Of a stretch of DNA of 64,000 nt, positions 34,920-43,791 are shown one piece after another. The stretch is from assembly GCF_033170155.1 (NCBI RefSeq), contig NZ_CP137079.1, forward strand, positions 1,488,001 through 1,552,000, given 5' to 3'. Position 1 is the first letter of the stretch, and each line of letters starts with the position of its first letter. A program made the translations under genes and the position numbers. The notes under the pieces are model-generated. The model saw only the letters and a program-made list of their open reading frames with translations. It was not told where the DNA came from and searched no databases. The stretch is from Raineyella sp. W15-4. GTDB taxonomy: Bacteria > Actinomycetota > Actinomycetes > Propionibacteriales > Propionibacteriaceae.

Positions 34920-35990
34920 TCAGGCCAGCCGGGCGACGATCGCGTCGCCGATCTCGGCGGTGGTCCGCACCGCATTGCCCCGGCCGACGACGTCGGCGTT
35001 GACGGCGGCGACGATCTGGGCCGCCTCGTCGGTGCGCCCGAGGTGCTCGAGCATCATTGCGACGGAGAGGATGGCGGCGGTCGGATCGGCCTTCTGCTGG
35101 CCGGCGATGTCGGGGGCGGACCCGTGCACCGGCTCGAACATCGACGGATAGGCGCCGGACGGGTTGAGGTTGCCCGAGGCCGCCAGGCCGATTCCGCCGG
35201 TCACCGCGCCGGCCAGGTCGGTGATGATGTCGCCGAACAGGTTGTCGGTGACCAGCACGTCGAAGCGGGCGGGGTCGGTCGCCATGAAGATGGTGGCGGC
35301 GTCGATGTGCAGGTAGTCGGTCTCGACCTGCGGGTACTCGGTGGCGACGCTCTCGAAGATCCGCCGCCACAGGCCGCCGGCGTGGACCAGCACGTTGTGC
35401 TTGTGCACCAGGGTCACCTTGTTGCGCCGCTTGGTCGCATGCTCGAAGGCGAACCGCACCACCCGCTCCACGCCGTAGGCGGTGTTGACCGACACCTCGG
35501 TGGCGATCTCGTGCACGGTGCCGGCGCGCAGCCGGCCGCCGTTGCCCGCGTACAGGCCCTCGGTGCCCTCCCGGACGACGACGAAGTCGATCTCCTTGCC
35601 CTCGGTGACGTGCGGGGCCAGCGGGGTGGGCACCCCGGGGTAGAGCTTCGACGGACGCAGGTTGACATAGTGGTCGAAGGCGAAGCGCAGCTTCAGCAGC
35701 AGCCCCCGCTCGAGGATCCCGGACGGGATCCGGGTATCCCCGGGGGCGGCGCCGACGGCACCCAGCAGGATGGCGTCGTGCTGGGCGAGGGACTCCATCT
35801 CGGTCTCGGGCAGCACCTCGCCGGTGCGCAGCCAGCGGTCGGCGCCCAGGTCGTAGTGGACCTTGTCGAAGGCGTCCGGACCGGCCACGGCGTCGAGGAC
35901 CTTGAGGCCCTCGGCGACGACCTCGGGACCGATACCGTCGCCGGCGATCACGGCGATGGACGGGCGATCAGCAGAGTTCTGAGTAGACAC
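34920..35990 (-). CDS. leuB: 3-isopropylmalate dehydrogenase
   Basis: 356 residues. It oxidises and decarboxylates 3-isopropylmalate in leucine synthesis and the methylmalate analogue in the citramalate route. Characteristic parts are GDGIGPEVV near the start, [17 protein letters not shown], and the metal/NAD segment [14 protein letters not shown]. The GTG start at 35990 is backed by a TAGCCT element 6 nt upstream on the minus strand. The gene is divergent from ilvE. Confidence 0.95.
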   Translation of the reverse strand: MSTQNSADRPSIAVIAGDGIGPEVVAEGLKVLDAVAGPDAFDKVHYDLGADRWLRTGEVLPETEMESLAQHDAILLGAVGAAPGDTRIPSGILERGLLLKLRFAFDHYVNLRPSKLYPGVPTPLAPHVTEGKEIDFVVVREGTEGLYAGNGGRLRAGTVHEIATEVSVNTAYGVERVVRFAFEHATKRRNKVTLVHKHNVLVHAGGLWRRIFESVATEYPQVETDYLHIDAATIFMATDPARFDVLVTDNLFGDIITDLAGAVTGGIGLAASGNLNPSGAYPSMFEPVHGSAPDIAGQQKADPTAAILSVAMMLEHLGRTDEAAQIVAAVNADVVGRGNAVRTTAEIGDAIVARLA

Positions 35991-35996
35991 GGCGTC

Positions 35997-36002
35997 AGGC
36001 TA
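35997..36002 (-). promoter_or_regulatory. -10 element TAGCCT of leuB (minus strand)
   Basis: On the minus strand TAGCCT lies 6 nt before the GTG of leuB, suggesting a leaderless mRNA. Confidence 0.5.
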
Positions 36003-36134
36003 TCCGCGGGGACCCGCCGCCCGGGCCGGATCTCACGAACCTCCCGGCGATCAGAGATGGTCCGATCGGGCGGATCGGGGCCGATCGGGCGGTCTCACCC
36101 ACTGCTCCGAGCCCCGGCACGGATGGCAGAGGAC

Positions 36135-36140
36135 TAGATT
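36135..36140 (+). promoter_or_regulatory. -10 element TAGATT of ilvE
   Basis: TAGATT lies 7 nt before the ilvE ATG, with no Shine-Dalgarno sequence between; leaderless type. Confidence 0.6.
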
Positions 36141-36147
36141 CTCCCCC

Positions 36148-37236
36148 ATGAGTCTGAGCTTCGACGTGCACCCTCATCCGTCCCCGGCAACCGCCGAGGA
36201 GCGCGCGGCCGTACTGGCTGCGCCCGGGTTCGGCCGTCACTTCACCGACCACATGGCCGTCGCCACGTGGACCGCTGAGGACGGCTGGGGCGACGCGAAG
36301 CTCGTACCGTACGGAGGCGAGTCCTTCAACCCGGCGTCCGCGGTCTTCCACTACGCCCAGGAGGTCTTCGAGGGGCTCAAGGCCTACCGCCACGCCGACG
36401 ACTCGATCTGGCTGTTCCGGCCCGAGGCCAACGCCCAGCGGATGGTCGACTCGGCCGCACGTCTCGCCCTGCCGACCCTGCCGGTGGAGGACTTCGTCGC
36501 CTCGATCGAGGCGCTGGTCCGTCAGGACGCTGCCTGGGTGCCGGCCGGCGGTGGGGAGGACAGCCTCTACATCCGGCCGTTCACCGTTGCCCACGAGGAC
36601 TTCCTCGGGGTGCGCCCGGCCCGGACCGTCCGCTACTACTGCATCGCCTCACCGTCCGGCCCCTATTTCGCCGGGGGTGCCGAGCCGGTCGACTTCTGGG
36701 TCTCCCGCCACTTCACCCGGGCTGCTCCGGGGGGCACCGGGTCCGCCAAGTGCGGTGGCAACTACGCTGCCAGCCTGGCCGGCCAGGAGGAGGCGTACGC
36801 CCATGGCTGTCCGCAGGTGCTGTTCCTCGATGCGGCGCAGCTGCGCTACGTCGAGGAGTTCGGTGGGATGAACTGCTTCCTGGTGACCCGGGACGGCCGG
36901 CTGCACACCCCGCAGCTCACCGGCACCATCCTGCCGGGCGTCACCCGCCGCTCCATCCTCGAACTGGCCCGCGAGCGCGGCCTGGAACCGGTCGAGGAGC
37001 AGATCGAGGTCGACGACATGCTCGCCCGGGTCCGCAGCGGCGAGGTGGCCGAGGCGTTCGCCTGCGGCACCGCGGCCGTGGTCGCCCCGGTCCGGGCGTT
37101 CAAGGACGGCGACGAGGAGTACGTGGTGGGCGACGGCACCTCCGGCCCCGTCACGATGGACGTCCGCCGAACCCTGCTGGACATCCAGTACGGCCGGGTC
37201 GTCGACACCCACGGCTGGATGCGCAAGGTCTGCTGA
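36148..37236 (+). CDS. ilvE: Branched-chain amino acid aminotransferase
   Basis: 362 residues, fold-type IV PLP enzyme of the long actinobacterial/eukaryotic type. Lys201 in TGSAKCGGNYAASL binds PLP. EEFGGMNCFLV and the TGTILPGVTRRS strand are the other family marks. It carries out the last step to Val, Leu and Ile. It has a leaderless promoter and a strong terminator, so it is a separate transcription unit. Confidence 0.96.
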   Translation: MSLSFDVHPHPSPATAEERAAVLAAPGFGRHFTDHMAVATWTAEDGWGDAKLVPYGGESFNPASAVFHYAQEVFEGLKAYRHADDSIWLFRPEANAQRMVDSAARLALPTLPVEDFVASIEALVRQDAAWVPAGGGEDSLYIRPFTVAHEDFLGVRPARTVRYYCIASPSGPYFAGGAEPVDFWVSRHFTRAAPGGTGSAKCGGNYAASLAGQEEAYAHGCPQVLFLDAAQLRYVEEFGGMNCFLVTRDGRLHTPQLTGTILPGVTRRSILELARERGLEPVEEQIEVDDMLARVRSGEVAEAFACGTAAVVAPVRAFKDGDEEYVVGDGTSGPVTMDVRRTLLDIQYGRVVDTHGWMRKVC

Positions 37237-37259
37237 GCCGCGGCACACGCTGTTCCCGC

Positions 37260-37297
37260 CACGGGGCGGGCCCCACAGTTCTGGGGCCCGCCCCGTG
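37260..37297 (+). terminator. ilvE terminator
   Basis: A 15-bp perfect stem (37260-37274 with 37283-37297) carries an 8-nt loop; the left arm is CACGGGGCGGGCCCC. There is no long T-run after it. Confidence 0.8.
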
Positions 37298-37456
37298 CGG
37301 CGTCCGTCCTCGTACGTGTCCACCCGTACATGTCCACTGGTCCGATGGCGTCGTGGCCTGTCGTCGGGTCCGCGGGTGGTCGTCGCCCCTCCGGGTGGGT
37401 CTCACTCCGTGAGAACGGGGTGGCGCCGGCGGGGCGCTGCGGGCAGGATGTGGAGC

Positions 37457-37495
37457 GTGACGTATCGCACGCTCATTATTTTCGAGCGCGTCTGA
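37457..37495 (+). CDS. cimA leader peptide (M)TYRTLIIFERV
   Basis: A 12-codon ORF from GTG 37457 to TGA 37495 reads MTYRTLIIFERV. The adjacent Ile codons are both ATT, a codon rarely used in the neighbouring genes, next to a Leu codon. A -10-like CAGGAT lies 7 nt before the GTG, so it could be leaderless; a longer reading starts at ATG 37448. The last codons fall in the first arm of a 9-bp stem, and a terminator follows. The design indicates attenuation of cimA by isoleucine. Confidence 0.7.
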   Translation: MTYRTLIIFERV

Positions 37496-37516
37496 GCCCT
37501 GCGGCCCCGACGCGCT
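37484..37516 (+). promoter_or_regulatory. Attenuator stem overlapping the cimA leader peptide
   Basis: GAGCGCGTC (37484-37492) pairs with GACGCGCTC (37508-37516), a perfect 9-bp stem. Its left arm is the last three sense codons of the leader peptide, so ribosome position would control its formation. Confidence 0.7.
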
Positions 37517-37518
37517 CC

Positions 37519-37547
37519 ACCTCCTGTCCACGTACAGGAGGTTTTTT
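37519..37547 (+). terminator. cimA attenuator terminator
   Basis: ACCTCCTGT (37519-37527) pairs with ACAGGAGGT (37534-37542) across a 6-nt loop and is followed by a run of six T. The bases after it (gttttttgttgc) match those after the ilvB attenuator. Confidence 0.85.
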
Positions 37548-37625
37548 GTTGCCCATCCACCCCTTTTCCGTCCGCCACCTCCATCCCGACGGGCGCACCG
37601 CCCACCGAACAGAGGACCGAGCCCC

Positions 37626-39359
37626 ATGGTCGCCATGACTCCCACCGCCCCCCCGACCTTCCACGTCTACGACGTCACCCTGCGCGACGGCTCGCAGCAG
37701 GAGGGCATGCAGTTGTCCGTCAAGGACAAGCTCCGGATCGCCTCCTACCTGGACGACTTCGGGGTCGGGTTCATCGAGGGCGGCTGGCCGGGGTCGAACC
37801 CGAAGGACTCCGAGTTCTTCCGCCGGGCCACCTCCGGTGAGCTGGCGCTGCGCAACGCCGAACTGGTGGCGTTCGGGATGACCCGCCGGGTCGGGGTCAG
37901 GGCGGCGGACGACCCGTTGATCGGTGCGCTGCGCGACTCCGGCGCGGGCGTCGCCACCCTGGTCGCGAAGAGCCACGTCGGTCACGTCCGGGAGGCGCTG
38001 CGGACCACTCTCGCGGAGAACCTCGAGATGCTCCGCGACTCGGTCACCCACCTGCGGTCGGAGGGGATGCGGGTCTTCATCGACGCCGAGCACTTCTTCG
38101 ACGGCTACCGGCTGGACCGGGCGTACGCCCTCGAGGTCGTCCGGACCGCGGCCGAGGCGGGGGCCGAGGCGGTCGTCCTCTGCGACACCAACGGCGGCAT
38201 GCTGCCGAGCTGGATGGGCGAGATCGTCTCGGCGGCGGTCGGCGTCGGGGCGCCGATCGGGATCCACTGCCACAACGACTCCGGCTGCGCGGTGGCCAAC
38301 ACCCTGGCGGCGGTCGAGGCGGGCGCGATGCACGTCCAGGGCTGCGTCAACGGGTACGGCGAGCGGACCGGCAACGCCGACATCATCAGTGTGGTCGCCA
38401 ACCTGGAGCTCAAGTACGGCTGGCACGTCCTGCCGATGGGCAGTCTGGCGGAGGCGACCCGTACGGCCCAGGCGGTCGCCGAGATCACCAATGTGCCGGC
38501 CGGCCCGCGCCGGGCCTACATCGGCACCTCCGCCTTCGCCCACAAGGCCGGGCTGCACGCCTCGGCGATCAGGGTCGACCCGAACCTCTACCAGCACGTC
38601 GACCCGGCCCGGGTCGGCAACGACATGCGGATGCTGGTCTCCGACATGGCCGGCCGGGCGAACATCCAGATCAAGGGCGAGCAGCTCGGCTTCGACCTGT
38701 CCGACCGCGCGGTGGCCGCCGCCGTCACCGAGCGGGTGAAGGCCAAGGAGCTGCAGGGCTACACGTACGACGCCGCCGACGCGTCCTTCGAGCTGCTGCT
38801 CCGCGAGGAGCTGGATCGGCTGCCGGACGTCTTCACCGTGTCGCACTGGACCACCACCTCGTTCGCCAACGGGGACAACGACCCGGTCAGCGAGGCTGTG
38901 GTCAAGCTGGTCGCCCGGGGCCGGACGCAGTACTTCGTCGGCGAGGGCAACGGGCCGGTCAACTCCCTCGACATGGCGCTGCGTCGGGCGCTGATCCCGG
39001 TGTATCCCGCCGTGGCGGGCTATGACCTGCAGGACTACCGGGTGCGCATCCTCGACGGGTCCTCGGGCACCGAGGCCTCGGTGCGGGTGCTGATCGACAC
39101 CACCAACGGGGAACGCACCTGGACCACTGTCGGGGTCGGCACCAACGTCATCGAGGCCTCCTGGGAGGCGCTGTGTGATGCGTACCGGTACGGGCTGATC
39201 CACCTGTTCGAGAACCGGGTCGAGCCCGCGGAGGCCCGGCGGCGGGACGGGGCGGACGACCCGGACAGCGCGCCCGCGGACGGTGCGACCGGGACGCCCG
39301 GTCCCGAGGGTCGGGAGGACCTGGTCCGGGCCGGCGGCTCCGTAGACTCGGTGGGGTGA
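37626..39359 (+). CDS. cimA: Citramalate synthase
   Basis: 577 residues, a DRE-TIM metallolyase. The DVTLRDGSQQEG motif carries Arg20-Asp21, and the metal site is His214/His216 in GIHCHND. The C-terminal regulatory LeuA-dimer domain (about 410-540) is present. The length and the N-terminal motif fit citramalate synthase (TIGR00977 type) rather than isopropylmalate synthase. It condenses pyruvate with acetyl-CoA, giving 2-ketobutyrate by way of LeuCD and LeuB and so opening a threonine-independent isoleucine route. Start ATG 37626, with a second ATG at 37635. It overlaps the next gene's GTG. Confidence 0.92.
   Translation: MVAMTPTAPPTFHVYDVTLRDGSQQEGMQLSVKDKLRIASYLDDFGVGFIEGGWPGSNPKDSEFFRRATSGELALRNAELVAFGMTRRVGVRAADDPLIGALRDSGAGVATLVAKSHVGHVREALRTTLAENLEMLRDSVTHLRSEGMRVFIDAEHFFDGYRLDRAYALEVVRTAAEAGAEAVVLCDTNGGMLPSWMGEIVSAAVGVGAPIGIHCHNDSGCAVANTLAAVEAGAMHVQGCVNGYGERTGNADIISVVANLELKYGWHVLPMGSLAEATRTAQAVAEITNVPAGPRRAYIGTSAFAHKAGLHASAIRVDPNLYQHVDPARVGNDMRMLVSDMAGRANIQIKGEQLGFDLSDRAVAAAVTERVKAKELQGYTYDAADASFELLLREELDRLPDVFTVSHWTTTSFANGDNDPVSEAVVKLVARGRTQYFVGEGNGPVNSLDMALRRALIPVYPAVAGYDLQDYRVRILDGSSGTEASVRVLIDTTNGERTWTTVGVGTNVIEASWEALCDAYRYGLIHLFENRVEPAEARRRDGADDPDSAPADGATGTPGPEGREDLVRAGGSVDSVG
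39343..39348 (+). promoter_or_regulatory. -10 element TAGACT of the DUF1707 gene
   Basis: TAGACT within the end of cimA lies 7 nt before the GTG at 39356; leaderless type. Confidence 0.5.
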
Positions 39360-40042
39360 CCGAACGTAACGCGATGCGCGTCGGCGACGCCGAGCGCGAC
39401 CAGGTCGTCGATCTGCTCCAGCATGCGGTGGGCGACGGCCGGCTGACCATGCCGGAGGGGCGCGAGCGACTGGAGCTGGCCCTCGCGGCCCGGACGTACG
39501 CCGACCTGGACGCACTGGTGGCGGACCTGACGCCGGTGCTCCCGTCGATGGCCGACGACGTCACCGCCCTGCACCCGTTCAACCGGCCGCTGGACCAGGT
39601 CGCGCTGCCCGGGGAGTCCCGCCAGCCGGGGTGGAGTCCCGACGACCCACTGGTCATCTCCGCCCCCTTCGACGACGACCGCCGGGTGGGCGAGTGGTCG
39701 CTGCCGCCGTACATCCGGGTGTCGACCGGGCTCGGTGGCGCGACCCTGGTCTGCCTGGAGGCGACGGCGGAGACGCGGGTGATCCGGATCGAGGTCGCCG
39801 GCGGGGCCGGCGACATCCGACTGATCCTCCCGGCGGGCTGGGCGGTCCGGGCCGATCGGATCTCCAAGGGCCTCGGCGGCGTGCACATCCGGGTGCCCGA
39901 CCGACCGGCCCCCGGTGCGCCCCTGCTGGAGTTGATCGGCAGCGTCACCCTCGGCAGCCTGGTGGCCAGGCCGGCCAACGTCATCGACCGGTGGCTGCTC
40001 CGGCGCCGGCAGCGCCGGCGGCAGCGGGCACTGGAGGCCTGA
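39356..40042 (+). CDS. DUF1707 domain protein
   Basis: 228 residues. The N-terminal 55 residues (MRVGDAERDQVVDLLQHAV, GRLTMPEGRERLELAL) are the DUF1707 module, a short helical unit common in actinobacterial membrane-associated proteins. The rest contains a beta-rich region and ends in a very basic Arg/Gln-rich tail (LLRRRQRRRQRALEA). There is no clear membrane helix. The GTG start overlaps the cimA stop. Function is unknown; the family is often found near cell-envelope genes. Confidence 0.75.
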   Translation: MTERNAMRVGDAERDQVVDLLQHAVGDGRLTMPEGRERLELALAARTYADLDALVADLTPVLPSMADDVTALHPFNRPLDQVALPGESRQPGWSPDDPLVISAPFDDDRRVGEWSLPPYIRVSTGLGGATLVCLEATAETRVIRIEVAGGAGDIRLILPAGWAVRADRISKGLGGVHIRVPDRPAPGAPLLELIGSVTLGSLVARPANVIDRWLLRRRQRRRQRALEA

Positions 40043-40137
40043 CCGGGTGTTGTCCGGATCGGTGCCGGTGTTGTCCCGATGTTGTGCGGACCGCTGCCGC
40101 TCTTGAGGCCGGTGCCCGCGCGGCGTGGGATGGGGCC

Positions 40138-41271
40138 ATGACCACAGCTCGCCCTGCGGCGCCGCCCCGGCTGCCGGACACGGAGTTCTTCACCGCTGAC
40201 GATGTCCTCCACCACAGCGGGGACCGCCTGCTGCTCGACCGCGCGCTGCGGCGGGGAGAGGCGGTCCGGGTGTGTCGCGGCGTGTACGCCAGGAGCCGGC
40301 CCGACGGGGACGTGGAGCGCCACCGGCAGCTGGTCCGGGCGGTGTTCGGCCGCCCCGGACACACCGGAGCGGTCGGAGGAGTCTCGGCGGCCCTGCTCCA
40401 CGGTCTCTCGACCGGGCGGGGAGCAGTGTCGGCGACCGTCACGGTGCTGCGGCCGGGCGGCGGAGGGCCGACCGCGGACATCGACCTGGTCGCCACCCGG
40501 CTGCCGGCGTCGCACCTCTGCGAGGTCGACGGGCTCCCGGTCAGCACCCTGGCCAGGACCGTGGTCGACGTCACCCGAAGGGAAGATCCGGGCAGCCTGA
40601 CCGGCCTGGTGGTGACGGACTCGGCGTTGCGGGCCTCCGCGGACCCGGAGGGTCTGCGGAGGGACTGCGAGACCGTGCTGCAGGACCTCCGCGGCTGCAC
40701 CGGCCTGGCCCGGACCAGGAGCGTGCTGCGCGAGGCCACCCCGCACTCGGCCGGCCCCACGGAGACGGTCAGTCGGGCGCTGCTCCAGCAGATGGGGATC
40801 CCGACCCCGCTGCTGGACGTCACCTACCGATGGGATCCGGCCGACCCGGCGGACGACACCGGGCCCCAGGAGCCGGTCGGGATCGGACCCGAGGCACCGT
40901 TCGGCTCGGTATCGCTCACGTCCTCGGCGGCCACCGTCGTGGTGCCGTTCAGCTGGCCCGATGTGCACGTGCTCGGTGTCGTCCTGGACCGGCCGGTGGC
41001 GGAGGACGGTGTGCCGTCCGGATGGTCCGGCGATCGTGACTCCTGGGTGGCGGGGCCACGGCGGTTCCTGCGCCGATGCGGCTGGGTGGTCGTCGAATGG
41101 TCTCCGGAGGACCTCTCCGATCCGTGGCCGCTCAGCCAGCGACTGACCCGGATCATGCGGGAACTGTACGGCGGGCCGGTCGGTCCGTACGGGTGGGCAC
41201 GCGACCACCCCGTGCTGCGGCCACAGTGGTCTCCGACCGGGTGGCGGGGCGAGCCCTACCCGGACCGGTGA
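40138..41271 (+). CDS. AbiEi-like antitoxin-domain protein
   Basis: 377 residues. An N-terminal HTH-like segment (FFTADDVLHHSGDRLLLDRAL, near residues 17-37, split here) is followed by a domain with VCRGVYARSRPDGDVERH and AVGGVSAALLHGLSTG, as in AbiEi-type antitoxin regulators. The C-terminal part (about 230-377) may be a degraded DUF559/Vsr-like nuclease fold. No cognate toxin gene of the AbiEii type is adjacent: the next gene, deoA, is convergent. Such orphan genes are common in actinobacteria and their role is unclear. Confidence 0.65.
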   Translation: MTTARPAAPPRLPDTEFFTADDVLHHSGDRLLLDRALRRGEAVRVCRGVYARSRPDGDVERHRQLVRAVFGRPGHTGAVGGVSAALLHGLSTGRGAVSATVTVLRPGGGGPTADIDLVATRLPASHLCEVDGLPVSTLARTVVDVTRREDPGSLTGLVVTDSALRASADPEGLRRDCETVLQDLRGCTGLARTRSVLREATPHSAGPTETVSRALLQQMGIPTPLLDVTYRWDPADPADDTGPQEPVGIGPEAPFGSVSLTSSAATVVVPFSWPDVHVLGVVLDRPVAEDGVPSGWSGDRDSWVAGPRRFLRRCGWVVVEWSPEDLSDPWPLSQRLTRIMRELYGGPVGPYGWARDHPVLRPQWSPTGWRGEPYPDR

Positions 41272-41317
41272 TGGCCGGGTGCACCGGCGGGGGCGGGGGC
41301 GGGGGACCAGCGCCAGG

Positions 41318-42619
41318 TCACGCCACCCGACCGAGGACCAGCGGGCTCGGCGTCACCGTGGTGCCGGACGGCGCGATCCCGATGCCGTCGGCCAGGGCCT
41401 GCTGTGCGGCGGCGAACCGCTCGGGGGTGTCGGTGTGCAGGGTCAGCAGTGGTTGCCCGGCGCGGACGAGGTCGCCGGGCTTGGCGTGCAGCTCCACGCC
41501 GGCGGCGGCCTGCACGTCGTCCTCCTTGCGTACGCGTCCGGCACCGAGATGCCAGGCCGCCAGCCCGACCGCCATCGCGTCGAGCTGCTCCAGCACCCCG
41601 TCGGCCGATGCGGACACCACTTCGGTCTCCAGGGCGGTGGGCAGCGGCGCACCAGGATCGCCGCCTTGGGCGCGGATGATCCGCCGCCAGCGATCCATCG
41701 CCCGCCCGGAGGCGAGCACCTCGGCCGGGTCGGCGTCGACGCCCACCGCGGCGAGCATCTCGCCGGCCAGGGCAAGGGTCAGCTCCACCACATCGGCGGG
41801 GCCGCCGCCGGCCAATACCTCCACCGCCTCCCGGACCTCGAGAGCGTTGCCGGCGGTCAGCCCCAGCGGGGTGGACATCCCCGACAGCAGCGCGACGGTC
41901 CGTACGCCGGCGCCGGTCCCGATCCGCACCATGGTACGGGCCAGGTCACAGGCCTCGGCCAGATCCTTCATGAAGGCGCCGGAGCCGACCTTGACGTCCA
42001 GCACCAGCGCCCCGGTGCCCTCCGCGATCTTCTTGGACATGATCGAGGAGGCGATCAGCGGGATCGACTCGACGGTGCCGGTGACATCGCGCAGGGCGTA
42101 GAGCTTCCGGTCCGCCGGCGCCAGCTCGGGCCCCGCCGCCACGATCGCACCGCCCACCTCACGGAGCTGGCGGCGTACCTGAGCGGAGGTGAGATCGCCC
42201 CGCCAGCCGGGGATCGCCTCCAGCTTGTCCAGGGTGCCGCCGGTGTGGCCGAGTCCGCGGCCCGAGAGCTGAGGCACCGCCACCCCGCAGGCAGCCACCA
42301 ACGGCGTCAGCACCAGGGTGACCTTGTCCCCGACGCCGCCGGTGGAGTGCTTGTCGACGGTCGGCCGGCCGAGGTCGGAGTAGTCGAGGCGTACGCCGCC
42401 GTCGATCATTGCCTGCGTCCACGGATCGAGCTCCTCGGCCGACATCCCCCGGAAGAACACCGCCATCGCGAGCGCGGACATCTGCTCCTCGGCGATGAAC
42501 CCCGCGGTGTAGGCCTCGATGATCCACCGCGCCTCGTCGGGTGACCAGCCGCCACCGTCCCGTTTGCGCCGGATCAGGTCGACGACGGCGAAGCGCTGCG
42601 GGTCGAAGGGTCGGCTCAT
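41318..42619 (-). CDS. deoA: Thymidine phosphorylase
   Basis: 433 residues. It splits thymidine reversibly with phosphate. The family signature SGRGLGHTGGTLDKLEAIPG (20 residues) is intact, and the phosphate-binding KHSTGGVGDK is at residues 90-99. The ATG at 42619 follows a CATAAT element by 7 nt on the minus strand. The gene is convergent with the AbiEi-like gene and divergent from the FAH gene. Confidence 0.94.
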   Translation of the reverse strand: MSRPFDPQRFAVVDLIRRKRDGGGWSPDEARWIIEAYTAGFIAEEQMSALAMAVFFRGMSAEELDPWTQAMIDGGVRLDYSDLGRPTVDKHSTGGVGDKVTLVLTPLVAACGVAVPQLSGRGLGHTGGTLDKLEAIPGWRGDLTSAQVRRQLREVGGAIVAAGPELAPADRKLYALRDVTGTVESIPLIASSIMSKKIAEGTGALVLDVKVGSGAFMKDLAEACDLARTMVRIGTGAGVRTVALLSGMSTPLGLTAGNALEVREAVEVLAGGGPADVVELTLALAGEMLAAVGVDADPAEVLASGRAMDRWRRIIRAQGGDPGAPLPTALETEVVSASADGVLEQLDAMAVGLAAWHLGAGRVRKEDDVQAAAGVELHAKPGDLVRAGQPLLTLHTDTPERFAAAQQALADGIGIAPSGTTVTPSPLVLGRVA

Positions 42620-42626
42620 GGGGCCG

Positions 42627-42632
42627 ATTATG
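42627..42632 (-). promoter_or_regulatory. -10 element CATAAT of deoA (minus strand)
   Basis: On the minus strand CATAAT lies 7 nt before the deoA ATG; it is close to TATAAT and suggests a leaderless mRNA. Confidence 0.5.
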
Positions 42633-42663
42633 CCGTGGCGCCAGGGCGAGTGGGCTGGCGCTG

Positions 42664-42698
42664 GTGAGTAGGCATGAATCTTGTGAGTAGGCATGAAT
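42664..42698. repeat. 16-nt direct repeat in the deoA-FAH intergenic region
   Basis: gtgagtaggcatgaat occurs at 42664-42679 and again at 42683-42698, 19 nt apart. It may be an operator pair for the divergent deoA. The full region 42620-42936 contains no gene. Confidence 0.6.
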
Positions 42699-42750
42699 GG
42701 TGTCATCGTCGAGGTCCAGGCGTACGCCTCGTGGTTGGCGACCACCGGTA

Positions 42751-42846
42751 GGTCAGGACGGCCTGTTCAACAGGTAGCTTTCGCCCGTACGTTTGTGCCG
42801 GTACTCAGACACGAATGTACGGGCGAAGCCCGCAGGCGACGTACGG
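42751..42846. repeat. Dispersed palindromic repeat, copy B
   Basis: It has the same ends as copy A at 34246 (GGTCAGGACG, GACGTACGG). The stem is TTCGCCCGTAC (42780-42790) with GTACGGGCGAA (42817-42827), extended by TTTGTG/CACGAA to about 18 bp with two G-T pairs, around a 12-nt loop. It lies between divergent genes, so it is not a terminator of either. Confidence 0.65.
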
Positions 42847-42924
42847 GGTGATGTGGTGGGGTCCGCGTACCGGTCGCCGCAGCCCGCACCTCGGCTGCGA
42901 AACCGGCCGTTCCCGCGATCGCGA

Positions 42925-42930
42925 TAGGGT
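42925..42930 (+). promoter_or_regulatory. -10 element TAGGGT of the FAH-family gene
   Basis: TAGGGT lies 6 nt before the ATG at 42937; leaderless type. Confidence 0.55.
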
Positions 42931-42936
42931 GAGGCA

Positions 42937-43791
42937 ATGCGAATTGCGCGCTACTCGGCTGCCGGTCAGGACCCTGCGTTCGGGGTGGTCGAACTGGCCG
43001 AGGACGGCGGTGCACATCCCGACAGCGTCAGCACGCTCACCGGTGATCCGCTGGCCGGCCCCGTCCAGTACACCGGTGCCCGGCACCGACTGGCCGACGT
43101 ACGGTTGCTGGCACCGGTCATCCCCCGCTCGAAGATCATCGGTGTCGGCCGCAACTACGCGGCGCACGCGGCCGAGCTGGGCAACGAAGTGCCCACCACC
43201 CCGCTGTGCTTCCTCAAGCCCAACACCGCTGTGATCGGTCCCGACGAGATCGTCGTCCCCCCGACGGCGTCGTCCTACATCAGCTATGAGGGTGAACTCG
43301 CCGTCGTGATCGGCCGGATCTGCAAGGACGTGCCGGTCGACCGGGCCGAGGAGGTCATCTTCGGCTACACCGTCGGCAACGACGTCACCCTGCGCGACCT
43401 GCAGGAGCCGGACAAGCAGTGGTCGCGCGCCAAGGGGTTCGACACCTCCTGCCCGCTCGGACCGTGGATCGCGACCCACCTCACCCTCGCCGAGGCCTCC
43501 GACCTGACGATCACCACGGTGGTGGCCGGTGAGCAGCGTCAGCACGGCTCGACCGCCCTGATGATCCGGCCGATCGCCGAGCTGGTCGCCTACATCACCA
43601 GCTTCACCACGCTGTTGCCGGGTGACGTCATCCTCACCGGCACCCCGGCAGGCGTCGGCCGGCTCGAACCGGGCCAGGAGGTCTCGGTCACCATCGACGG
43701 CATCGGCACCCTGACCAACACCCTCGTCCCCACCCCCGTGGCGGACACCACCGACACCACCACCTCGACCAGCGGAGACAACGCCAAGTGA
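42937..43791 (+). CDS. Fumarylacetoacetate hydrolase family protein
   Basis: 284 residues. The fold core starts near residue 68 (IIGVGRNYAAHAAELGN). The metal-binding acids are in YEGELAVVIG and VGNDVTLRDLQ, and GTPAGVGRLEPGQ is the family signature. Enzymes of this family hydrolyse acylpyruvates or decarboxylate oxaloacetate; which one applies is not clear. Its stop overlaps the GTG of gltX, so the two are translationally coupled. Confidence 0.87.
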   Translation: MRIARYSAAGQDPAFGVVELAEDGGAHPDSVSTLTGDPLAGPVQYTGARHRLADVRLLAPVIPRSKIIGVGRNYAAHAAELGNEVPTTPLCFLKPNTAVIGPDEIVVPPTASSYISYEGELAVVIGRICKDVPVDRAEEVIFGYTVGNDVTLRDLQEPDKQWSRAKGFDTSCPLGPWIATHLTLAEASDLTITTVVAGEQRQHGSTALMIRPIAELVAYITSFTTLLPGDVILTGTPAGVGRLEPGQEVSVTIDGIGTLTNTLVPTPVADTTDTTTSTSGDNAK

